This document shows positions 8,103 through 16,900 of a stretch of DNA of 56,277 nucleotides, piece by piece (the first letter of the stretch is position 1; the number at the start of each line of letters is the position of its first letter). The notes beneath the pieces are model-generated. The model worked only from the letters and a program-made list of their open reading frames with translations, did no database searches and was not told the origin of the DNA. Both the position numbers and the translations under genes were made by a program. Origin of the DNA: Cloacibacillus sp. (GTDB taxonomy: Bacteria > Synergistota > Synergistia > Synergistales > Synergistaceae); assembly GCF_020860125.1 (NCBI RefSeq), contig NZ_JAJBUX010000075.1, positions 1 to 56,277 of the forward strand, given 5' to 3'.

Positions 8103-8108
8103 ATTATA
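8103..8108 (-). promoter_or_regulatory. Candidate -10 box for the PQQ propeller gene
   Basis: On the - strand TATAAT occurs about 38 bases upstream of ATG 8065. No -35 box at standard spacing is convincing. Confidence 0.35.
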
Positions 8109-8204
8109 CTATACTTCCTGGCAAAATAGCCTTCATTCGCAGTCATTTATCTTTAATGGTAACGGCAGATTTTTTTAAGGTGCGTTGTGGTATAATTACC
8201 AGCT

Positions 8205-9248
8205 TCAATCCTGATAGTCGCCGCGCTCCGTCACCACCTCGTAGCCGATGGCGCGCATTCTCTTTTCGAGCGAGGCCCGCGCTTCCGCCGCTTCGTCGCC
8301 CGTGCTTATCTTATTGTCGTAAAGCATGTATTTTTTGCGCACGCTGAGCGGTGAGAGGTTGGGCATCACGACGTTGCACCCCGCAAGCACGCCGAGCTCG
8401 CGTCCGTTGTCCTCGATCGTACCCAGCGCCGTCGTCGCCGGCAGCAGTACCTTGGGATTCATGAGGCGCACGATCGCCAGAAGGAAGAGCATGAGCTCCG
8501 CCGTCCCCGCCCTTTCGTGCGCGAAAGGGGTGTCGTGGTGGGGGATGAAGGGCCCCATGCCGACCATCTGCGGGGCGAAGCTCTTTATAAAGAGCAGGTC
8601 GTCGACGAGGTTTTCGAGGGTCTGGTAGGGTGAGCCCACCATCGAACCGCAGCCGACCTGGTAGCCGATTTCTTTCAGGCAACGCAGGCACTCGATCCTG
8701 TTTGCCAGCGAGAGTTCCGCGGGATGCAGCTTCGCGTAGTGTTCCGGCGTCGCCGTCTCATGGCGCAGCAGATAACGGTTGGCCCCCGCGTCATAGAGCC
8801 GCTGGTAGCTCTCCCGAGTTTTTTCTCCGAGCGAGAGGGTGATCGCGCAGTCGGGATATTTTGCTCGGATGGCGCCGATGATCTCCGCCATCATATCGTC
8901 GGTGTAATACATGTCCTCGCCGCCCTGGAGCACGAAGGTGCGGAAGCCGAGGCCGTAGCCCGCTTCGCAGCACTGCATGACGTCTTCTTTCGTGAGGCGG
9001 TAGCGCTGGGCCGCGGCGTTGCTGCGGCGGATGCCGCAGTAATAGCAGTCATTGCGGCAGTAGTTGGTCATTTCGATGAGGCCGCGCACATATATTTTGT
9101 TTCCGAAATGGGCGCGTGCCACGGCGGCGGCCCGTTCGAACAGCGCTTGGGAAATATCGGCGCTGCGGTTTTCTATCAGCCAGAGCAGGTCTTCGCGCGA
9201 AGCCTCCTGTTTTTTATAAAGGGAATCTATTATATCTCTTGCCCTCAT
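8205..9248 (-). CDS. hydE: [FeFe]-hydrogenase maturase HydE (radical SAM)
   Basis: The 347-residue radical SAM protein has the CxxxCxxC cluster motif at Cys64, Cys68 and Cys71, followed by GIRRSN, LQGGED and the family segment GPFIPHHDTPF. HydE helps build the non-protein ligands of the [FeFe]-hydrogenase H-cluster together with HydF and HydG. The close relative PylB is the main alternative but is less likely, because no pyrrolysine gene is near. The extra C-terminal cysteines that hold a second cluster in some HydE proteins are not seen. The start 9248 has GGGAG eight bases upstream. No hydrogenase, hydF or hydG is in the window. It is divergent from the HD-domain gene. Confidence 0.88.
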   Translation of the reverse strand: MRARDIIDSLYKKQEASREDLLWLIENRSADISQALFERAAAVARAHFGNKIYVRGLIEMTNYCRNDCYYCGIRRSNAAAQRYRLTKEDVMQCCEAGYGLGFRTFVLQGGEDMYYTDDMMAEIIGAIRAKYPDCAITLSLGEKTRESYQRLYDAGANRYLLRHETATPEHYAKLHPAELSLANRIECLRCLKEIGYQVGCGSMVGSPYQTLENLVDDLLFIKSFAPQMVGMGPFIPHHDTPFAHERAGTAELMLFLLAIVRLMNPKVLLPATTALGTIEDNGRELGVLAGCNVVMPNLSPLSVRKKYMLYDNKISTGDEAAEARASLEKRMRAIGYEVVTERGDYQD

Positions 9249-9318
9249 GGCTCTCACTCCCATATTTGAAAACGTTTGAAATACTAGTGGCAATTATATC
9301 TTATTTTCCCCTAAAATA

Positions 9319-9327
9319 TGTTAGAAT
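9319..9327 (+). promoter_or_regulatory. Candidate extended -10 promoter for the HD-domain gene
   Basis: TGTTAGAAT matches the TG-n-TATAAT pattern in the divergent region between hydE and the HD gene, about 60 bases before ATG 9388. No strong -35 box is seen. Confidence 0.4.
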
Positions 9328-9387
9328 GGACCGTTCGTATTCTACAGTATATTTTGAGGCCAGCTTTTTAGGAAAGAAAGGGTCACC

Positions 9388-10029
9388 ATGTTTGTAAATG
9401 ATTCAGCATTCAGCGTAACCAAGGGAGTACTTTCCCTGATAAATGATAAACTCGTCGACCACGGCGTCCGCACCGCCTATATATTGAAGTCCATGATGTC
9501 TCTGCAGGGTGAGCTTGACCGGGAGACGATGAAGAAGATCCTCTTTCTCGGCATCTTTCACGACGTCGGTGCGAACAAGACCGAAGAGATCGCCAATTTG
9601 ATGGAATTCGAGACGACAGAGACGGTCCCGCATTCTGTTTACGGCTACCTTTTTTTGAAATATCTCTCGCGGCTAGGCGACTGTGCGGAGACGATCTTAT
9701 ATCACCATCTTGCCTACGCTGAGCGCGGCGGCTGCCGCTCCGACTACAGGGAGCTCGCCCTCAAGCTGCATCTCGCTGACCGCGTCGACATCTGCGCGAT
9801 GGGCGAGAGTTCCGACCGCCTTGTGATAGAGACGGTGGAAAGGTACGGCGGAGAGCAGTTCGACCCGGCGGATATAGAGCTATTCAAGGCCGCCGACAAA
9901 AAATTCGGCGTCATAAGGACTCTTCGCGGCGGCGGCTGCGAAGAGGATGTCAGGGAGTGTTACCGGGGGCGCTGGCCTTTTCCGAGGATGAGCTTATGGA
10001 TCTTGTTCAGACGCTTGTATTCGCGATAG
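9388..10029 (+). pseudogene. N-terminal HD domain part of a frameshifted double-HD (HD-GYP) protein
   Basis: The frame encodes an HD-type hydrolase domain: H25 in DHGVRTA, the HD pair at 58-59 (FHDVG), a histidine-rich helix (YHHLAYAE) and LADRVD. From about residue 192 the sequence becomes arginine/tryptophan-rich and ends early at 10029. In the other frame the downstream HD-GYP protein starts with sensible sequence at the same place. Adding one G to the five-G run at 9965-9969 would join them as ...ECYRGALAFSEDEL..., giving a single protein of about 429 residues. I therefore read 9388-10676 as one gene broken by a single-base deletion, a sequencing error or, less likely, a programmed shift. 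ATG 9388 follows AAAGGGT. Confidence 0.75.
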
Positions 10030-10676
10030 ACTTCCGCAGCGAGCAGACGGTGCTCCATACTATACAGACCGCCAACTACGCAGAGATGCTAGGGGAGCAC
10101 TCGGGGCTGGGAAAAGATGACTGCCGTAAGCTTTATTATGCCGGATTGCTGCACGATATCGGTAAGATCAAAGTTCCGGTGGCGATCTTAGAGAAGCCCG
10201 GCGCGCTGACGCGCGAGGAGATGTTGGAGATGCAGAGGCATGCCACCTATACGCGGCGGATAATCGAGGGCCATGTCGACGGGGAGATAGTTGAGATCGC
10301 CGCCCGTCATCACGAAAAGCTGAACGGTTTGGGGTATCCTGACGGGCTCACGGGGGCGGAGCTGACTCTTCCGCAGCGTATCATGGCGGTCGCCGATATC
10401 ACGAGCGCCCTCTTCAGCCGCCGCTCATATCGTGAAAAGATGCCGAAGGCCGACGTCCTGGATATTCTTGGAAAAATGGCGCTGAATGACCAGCTAGATG
10501 CCGCGGTGGTGGGGATCATGACAGAGCGGTATGACGAGATAACCGCCGCCAGCGCCGCCAAATCCTCCGATATCGTACGCAGCTACGAAGCTCTGAAAAA
10601 AGAATATCCCCTGTGCGTGAAGGAATATATCAAAGGGGCAAAGGATGCCTGCCGCCGTTCGGAGCTCTTTTTCTAA
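9957..10676 (+). pseudogene. C-terminal HD-GYP part of the frameshifted protein (c-di-GMP phosphodiesterase type)
   Basis: This part carries all signature elements of HD-GYP: LLHDIGKI, KPGALTREE, HATYTRRI, HHEKLNGLGYPDGL and ADITSAL. HD-GYP domains hydrolyse cyclic di-GMP. The frame is open from about 9957 (GTG), overlapping the upstream frame by 73 bases. If translated separately it could start at GTG 9957 (AAGAGGA nine bases upstream) or ATG 9996 (GAGG upstream), so independent expression by coupling cannot be excluded. The simpler reading is one gene with a frameshift at 9965-9969. The protein is soluble, with no sensor domain apart from the N-terminal HD domain. Confidence 0.75.
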
Positions 10677-10994
10677 AAGGGGAGCGCTGTCATTGCTGAG
10701 ATATCAGGGTTTGCCCAAGGCAAACGTATAAGTTGGCAGCCTGTGCCCGCGATGCCGGACAGCGCCATTTTTATCGTTTTCACAACGTTCGCCGTAAGTT
10801 ATCTTAGAGATATTAAGAAAAATTTCTCGGTTTCCAATCTGTAAATGTTCACCGCGCCCTGCCGCTGCCATGTGAAAGCGAAAAATGCCTCCGCCCGCCA
10901 TCGCGGGCTGCTCAATGATTGCCAAAAGACTTGATAAGTTTGCCGCCAAGGTTTACCCTCCGCCGTATTCACGTCCGTCTTTTGCCCGCGATAA

Positions 10995-11003
10995 TGGTAT
11001 GAT
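10995..11003 (+). promoter_or_regulatory. Candidate extended -10 promoter for the addBA-like operon
   Basis: TGGTATGAT fits the extended -10 pattern about 100 bases upstream of the AddB-like start. Transcription from it would pass through the hairpin at 11019-11055. Confidence 0.4.
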
Positions 11004-11018
11004 ATTTATAGTATTGGC

Positions 11019-11055
11019 GGAGCCGCCCGGCGATCCTGCCGTCCGGCTCCTTTTT
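11019..11055 (+). terminator. Terminator-like hairpin in the leader of the AddB-like gene
   Basis: The stem GGAGCCG/CGGCTCC (11019-11025 with 11044-11050) has an inner CGG/CCG pairing and is followed by TTTTT. It may end transcription from the upstream HD gene, or act as a leader attenuator for the promoter at 10995. Confidence 0.7.
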
Positions 11056-11101
11056 ATAGCTTCGGCAGACTGGACTGCCCGTTGACTGACGGAGGGTAAT
11101 G

Positions 11102-13981
11102 ATGGCGGCGACGATCGAAAGTTACTATAACATCACGGAAAAAGAATACAGGCTGCGCGCCTTTTACAATAAATACGGTGCGGAGGCGCTGTTTATCGTA
11201 CCCTCCGGCCTTGACCGGGATGCGCTGCTTGACATTATCTGCGGCGGCGATCCCTATTTCGGAGACCGCCCGACGGTCTGGACCGTCGGCGACCTGTATA
11301 AAGAACTGCAGCGTATCACCGGCTCGTCTGTGCGGGTCATCGACCCACCCGACCACAACCTGATCCTGCGCTGGCTGCTGGAAGAATTCCTCTCCGAGAT
11401 GGAGGAGGCGGGCGTCGCGCTGGCTCCCGGCCTCTACCATAAGGGGTTTGTCTCCGTTCTGGGAGATAATATAAAGGAGCTGCTCTCAGAGGAGGTTTCC
11501 TGCGAAGGGCTTTCGCAGGCGCTTTTTGAAGAGGAGGAGCCAGATCCGGCTCTGCCTGAGGCGATCCTCATCACTTTGTATGAACGGTATACGGACTATC
11601 TTGCGGAGTACGGCCTCGCCGACGCGGCGCAGATCGCCACCCTGACGCGGCTGAAGCTCAACGTGCCGGAGGCGCTGGAATTCGCCACGGGCAAGAAGCT
11701 GGTGCTCGCCGGTTTCCTCTCCTTCACGGGGGCGCAGCTGAAACTTGTCCGCGCGCTCTGCGATATCGCCGAGGTGCTGATGCTGCAGCCTGAAACGGGG
11801 CTGGACAGTTTCCATGACGGCATCAGCCAGCTGGGAAGCGAATATTACGGCCGTCCCGAGTGGAACGTCCCCATCGTGAAGCTCGAAGCGAGCAACGCCT
11901 ATCTCGAGCTGGAGGCGCTGGCGCGCGAGACGGCGCTCTGGATCGAGGGCACGGGCGGTTTTACGGAGCTGGGCGGCCTCGACGACTACGGCGAGGTGGG
12001 GCTGCTGATATCTCCCGACCGGCTGCCGGTTATGGAATACGCGCTGTCGCGCTACAAGATACCTTACAATATCCAGGTACGGGGCACGGTCGGCGAAACG
12101 CTGGCCGGAGATCTGCCTTCGATGATATGGCGGGTCTGGAACTCTAACTGGGACAATTACAACACTGCGATACTGCTCGCGAATCCGCTGCTCTTCTCGG
12201 AGGAGGGCGGATTTGCGGCGGAATATGACGAGAGCTCTTTTCCCGAGGGTTACGACGAATGGCGGCGGGCGCTCTCTCCTTCGGCGCGAAAGAGGCTGGC
12301 CGAGATACGCGCGCTCTGCCTCGCCTTTGAAAAGGGCGGCACGCCGGCGGATATACTATCGCTATGGCATGATTTTCTAGAGGGGGCCGATGTAGTCGGC
12401 GGCGCGGTAAGCGTCGCCTCCGGCGAACCTGCGCTTGACGAGAGGGTGAAGGATGTTTCCCACGCCCTCTATGAGCTCAAAAAAAAGATAAAAAACCTTA
12501 ACGACGAGGCGAAATACATCGGCCCGGCGGCGGGGGTGGTGCTGCGCGGCGGCGAGGCGGTTGCCTTCATCAACGACTGGGGCCGTACCGCCACGCTGCC
12601 GATACAGCTGCCGCAGAGCCACTCTCTGACGCTGTACGCGGGGATGCCGCCTATACTGACGGAGCACCGCTACTGGCTGATGGCGGGCGTCGATTACAAC
12701 AGCTGGCCGGGGATGCTGAGGGAATCTTTGCTGCTGCGCAATGATAACAAGGTGAGGTTCAACGCCGGTTCGACGGAGGATGATGAGCATCCCCATCTGC
12801 CGGAGATACGCGAAGAGCGCGAGCAGAAGGAGGCCATTTTCCGCCGCCTGCTCGCTACGGGTAGAGAGGGCCTGGTCATCGCCCGCTCTCTGACCGATGC
12901 GAGCAAAGATCCCGTAGCCGAGTCTCAGTTTGTTGCTCCGCTGTTTAAGCGGAGGGACCCTAAAAGGGGCTGGCATGAGGCGGGGAAGGTCTGCTACCCG
13001 CTTGACGCTGCGCTTCCGGACGGAAACGGCCCGTGGTTTCTGCAGGCGGAGATAATCTGCACGCCGGTAAGCTCCTCCCCAGCGCAGAAGATACCTGAGG
13101 GACGCGCCGATGAAGAGGGAAAACCCGTCGTGCGCATCAGTGACATCGATACATGGAACGTCTGCCCATATCTCTACTGGTGCCAGAGCCGTATGCGTTT
13201 TGAACGGCCGCGCTCCGAGCTGTATGACCCGCGCGTTGCGGGAACGCTCTCCCACCGTATATGGGAGGAGGCCATCCAGGCCAAAGCGGCAGAGCCGAAG
13301 CTCTCTCTGCAGGGATATGTGATGGAAAACTGGCGCCGTTTTAAAGACGAATGTTATCCCGCGCTCGACGCGGACCCGCGGCTCGCGCGGCATGAGAAAA
13401 ATCTCATGCGCCAGCTGTTCGGGATGGCGGCCCTGCAGGATGAAATAGAGGGGCGTATCCCCGAGGGCGCGCGACTGAAGATAGAGACGGAATGCGCTCT
13501 GGACAGCTTTGAGCTGAACGGCGTTCTCTTCAGGGGGCAGGCTGACAGGATAGATTATTACGCCGACGGAGCCGTCGTGATGGACTATAAGCTTGGCAGA
13601 AGCGCCGCGCATGAGAAAGAGCTGCAGGTTCCAGCCTACTGCGCGATATTGAAAGAGGCGGGGATCGCGGTGCAGGGGCTCGGGTGGTTTGGACAGCGTG
13701 ACTGCTCGGTCTCCGGTTATTTCAACGGCGGATATTTTGATATTTACGCGGCGGGCGGAACGAAGCGAAGCCGTCAGAGCGCCGCCGAGAGGATAGAAGA
13801 GGCGCTCTCGGTGATGGAGCGGATGGCCGAGTCCGTTAAAAACGGGAGATACCTCCCAAAATACGACGTAAAGGCCCTGCGGTGCAAGAGCTGCGCCTTT
13901 TATGTGCTTTGCCGCAAGCGCGATACGCAGGGCTATATAGCGGCGGAACCGGAAGAGAGCGAGGGGAATGGCGATGAGTAG
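11102..13981 (+). CDS. AddB-like PD-(D/E)XK nuclease subunit of a helicase-nuclease
   Basis: The 959-residue protein resembles AddB/RexB, which pairs with AddA in processing double-strand breaks for recombination. The N-terminus has no Walker A motif, as in RexB-type subunits. The C-terminal nuclease shows GQADRIDYY followed by VVMDYKLG (about residues 813-835), i.e. the D...DxK core. A cysteine in DTWNVCPYLYWC (about 687) plus CKSCAFYVLC (CX2CX5C, about 928) match the Fe-S staple of AddB nucleases. GGAGG lies six bases before ATG 11102; ATG 11099 is the alternative. The stop overlaps the AddA-like start, so the pair is cotranslated. Overall identity to known AddB cannot be measured here. Confidence 0.85.
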   Translation: MAATIESYYNITEKEYRLRAFYNKYGAEALFIVPSGLDRDALLDIICGGDPYFGDRPTVWTVGDLYKELQRITGSSVRVIDPPDHNLILRWLLEEFLSEMEEAGVALAPGLYHKGFVSVLGDNIKELLSEEVSCEGLSQALFEEEEPDPALPEAILITLYERYTDYLAEYGLADAAQIATLTRLKLNVPEALEFATGKKLVLAGFLSFTGAQLKLVRALCDIAEVLMLQPETGLDSFHDGISQLGSEYYGRPEWNVPIVKLEASNAYLELEALARETALWIEGTGGFTELGGLDDYGEVGLLISPDRLPVMEYALSRYKIPYNIQVRGTVGETLAGDLPSMIWRVWNSNWDNYNTAILLANPLLFSEEGGFAAEYDESSFPEGYDEWRRALSPSARKRLAEIRALCLAFEKGGTPADILSLWHDFLEGADVVGGAVSVASGEPALDERVKDVSHALYELKKKIKNLNDEAKYIGPAAGVVLRGGEAVAFINDWGRTATLPIQLPQSHSLTLYAGMPPILTEHRYWLMAGVDYNSWPGMLRESLLLRNDNKVRFNAGSTEDDEHPHLPEIREEREQKEAIFRRLLATGREGLVIARSLTDASKDPVAESQFVAPLFKRRDPKRGWHEAGKVCYPLDAALPDGNGPWFLQAEIICTPVSSSPAQKIPEGRADEEGKPVVRISDIDTWNVCPYLYWCQSRMRFERPRSELYDPRVAGTLSHRIWEEAIQAKAAEPKLSLQGYVMENWRRFKDECYPALDADPRLARHEKNLMRQLFGMAALQDEIEGRIPEGARLKIETECALDSFELNGVLFRGQADRIDYYADGAVVMDYKLGRSAAHEKELQVPAYCAILKEAGIAVQGLGWFGQRDCSVSGYFNGGYFDIYAAGGTKRSRQSAAERIEEALSVMERMAESVKNGRYLPKYDVKALRCKSCAFYVLCRKRDTQGYIAAEPEESEGNGDE

Positions 13982-16900
13982 CGGCGGCCCGCGGTGGCAT
14001 TCGCTTATCAAGGGCACGGAGGCGCAGATAGAGGCGCTGACGAGCGATAAATACCTGACAGTGGTCAGCGCGGGCGCGGGAACGGGCAAGACGCAGACTC
14101 TGGCGCAGCGCTTCGCCTGGCTGCTCGCCTCCGACCCGGAGTGCGGCGTCGGCGAGGTGCTGGTGCTCACCTTCACCAAGAAGGCGGCGCGCGAGATGCA
14201 GGAACGTATAAAGGGCACGCTTGAAAGGTGGTACGCGGAGTGTCCCGACGAGCTGTCACACCTTAAAAGCAGGATCGAGGGCATCGACGACGCCTACATA
14301 TCGACGATCCATTCATTTGCGATGAAGCTCATCCGCGAGTCGGGGCTTGCGCTTGACATCGATCCCACGGCCTCGATCATGCCGGCGCCAAAGGCCGATA
14401 TTTGGTGGCGCGGGTTTGCCTCGATGCTTTCCGCGGCCTCCGAAGAGAGGATACTGGCGGCTCTGCCGGACGAGTGGCGCGTGCGCGCCTCGGCGCTTAT
14501 GCGCGAGCCGGAGTTTATCGAAATGCTGAACGCCTTCGGTCCGGAGGCGGTGGCCGAGGCGGCCAAGAGCTGTTCGGAAAAGCTCTACTGCGCGGGGCAG
14601 AGCCCGGAGTCTCTGTGGGAACATGACGATACGGAGCTGACAGCCTCGATAGATTCCCTGAAAGAGCTTAAAAAAGATATCTATGTGCTTTGGTCGCGCG
14701 ACGTTTTCCCAGCGATATTGTCGACGCCCGAATTCAGCGGCGGCAGAAATAGGAAGCCCACGAAGGCCAAAGAGAAGCTCGCCCCCTTCATCGAGCGCTG
14801 GCGCGCCGCTCCGGCGGCTTCGGATGATGAGCTCCGGCAGTTCTGCGGCGAGCTCTTTGAAAGCGTCCTCATTCCGCTGCCGGGCGGGAAGATCAAAGAT
14901 GCGATCAGCGAGGCGCTGGGCGCAGGCCTCAAGGAATGGCGCGACGAAACGAAGGCTCTGCTGGCGCTCGCCGTCTCTCCCTCAAAGGAGGAAAAGAGGA
15001 TCAACTGCCTTCTCTGCCGCGTCTGCGCCATAGGCTGGGCCTGTTGGGACGAGTTCCGCCGCCGGGAGAATCTGCTGTCTCTCTCAGACCTCATCTATTA
15101 CGCCTCCGAGGTGCTGCGCTCCTCCGCCGACTACAAAAGAAAATTCAAGCACATCATGGTCGACGAGTTTCAGGACACCGACCCCCTACAGGACGGCCTC
15201 ATCGAGGCGCTTTGGGTGACACCGGAGACGGAGAGCGACTTCCATAATACGCTTTTTCTTGTCGGAGACCAGAAGCAGTCGATCTACCGCTTCCGCCACG
15301 CGGACCTTACCCTCTTCCGCGGATATATAGAGCGCTGCCGCCGTCACGGCGCGGAAGAATACTGCAAATATGTTTCGCTGGACCAGAATTTCCGTACGGC
15401 GAGCGGCTTGCTGGAAAAATTCAACGGCCTCTTCGGCGAGCTGTGGGGCGGCGGTTCGGAGATCTTCTACGAGCCGCTGCTGCCGCCGCAGGACGAAGAG
15501 ATCCGCGGGCGGCGCAACGCCTCCGTCGGGAAGCCGCAGCTTGAGCTGTTGTGCGCGGTATCCCCCTATGGCGACAAAGACGAAAAGATATTGATGCCGG
15601 AGCTCCGCCTGCGCCTCTACAGCGAGCTGGGGCGCAGGATGGCGCGTATGCGCGAGGAGGGGCGGCTGATATGGGATAAGGGGCGGGGAGAATTCCGCCC
15701 TGTGAAGTGGCGCGACTTCGCCGTGCTCGTACCGGCCCGCACCGAATACGCAATGATCGAAAGGGCCTTTGAGCGGCTCGGCCTTCCCTATCTGCTCTCC
15801 ACGAATAAAAACTATTTCGCGCGCGGCGAGATCGGCGACCTTGTAAACCTCATCTCGCTGCTCGCCGAACCCGACGAGCCTCTCTTCCTCGGAGGATGGC
15901 TGGCCTCGCCCTTCAGCGGGGTATCCATCGAAGAGGCGGAACGGATGCTGGCGGCGGCGCTGGAGAGCAGGGAGAGCCGAAAGGCGCTGCCTCTCGCGGA
16001 GGTCGTCCGCCGCGAGCATCCGGAGCTATGCGCGCGCCTGGAGCACCTTCGCCGGACGGCGCTTCTTTCTGGCGTCTCCGCCGTGATCCTCGAAATACTC
16101 AGGGAACCCTCGTTCCTGGAAAACTACGGCGGTCTGCGGCGGCGGCGCGTGAACGCCAATATCGTCTATCTCGCCCAGCTTGCGGAGGAGTACGAACGCT
16201 CACAGGGAAAATCGCTGAAGGGCTGTGCGGAATATCTGCTCTCGGCGGCCTCCTCCGAGGGTGCGAAGGAGGAGCCGGACTCCGCCGACGAGGATACGGA
16301 CGCGATCCAGGTGATGACGATACACGCCTCCAAGGGGCTGGAGTTTCCCGTTGTGGCGCTGATATATGCCGATAAGAGGGGGCCGCGGAGCTCCGCGCTC
16401 CAAGTGTCGAAAAGGTACGGCGTCATCGCGAAAGAGACGCCGGATTTTCTTCTCCGTGACGAGCCGGGCGGAAAGAATATCTCCGCGATGTGGGAGATGA
16501 AAGAGGAATCTGAGGCCGAGTCGGCGGAGCGCGACCGGCTTTGGTACGTCGGCTTCACGCGCGCGCAGGACCGGCTGATTCTCTGCGCGGCCTATCAGGA
16601 GTCAAAGGCCGACGCGGAGGGAAGTAAACGCCCAAATCTGCTGAGCCGTACGGCGGGCGGCCTGCCGCCGGAGGATATCTCCTATATAACGGAGGAGCCG
16701 GAGGGACTGCCGAAATACACGCCGTACGAAGCAAGGGCGCAGGCAGAGGGGATGGCTCTGAAGATCGTGAGCCCCGCCAAGCTTGGGCGTATATCGGCCT
16801 CGGCCTATGCGCTGATCTCCTGGTGTCCGGCGGCCTACCGCACCGTATACCGCCAGGGCCGGACTATAAGCTGGACCGTAAAGGGCGGCGAGGGGGGCGG

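Larger units (their letters stand above)
10677..11101. other. Intergenic region upstream of the AddB-like gene
   Basis: About 425 bases without a credible gene. Contents: a perfect GTTTGCC/GGCAAAC hairpin without a T-run (10709-10725), an extended -10-like TGGTATGAT (10995-11003), and a terminator-like hairpin with a T-run (11019-11055) located between that promoter and the AddB start. The remainder shows no structure that I recognise. Confidence 0.6.

Noticed and set aside
9957..10676. Treating the HD-GYP part as an independent normal gene
   Set aside because: Possible starts exist, but the upstream frame ends in non-family sequence and one added G restores a single coherent protein.
10704..10949. 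Small - strand open frame before the AddB-like gene
   Set aside because: No site for translation and no family resemblance; it covers a hairpin and AT-rich DNA.
12377..14284. Long open frame on the - strand across the AddB/AddA-like junction
   Set aside because: It is antisense to two genes with clear family motifs, its product is rich in Arg, Leu and Ala with no recognisable domain, and long shadow frames are expected at this GC.
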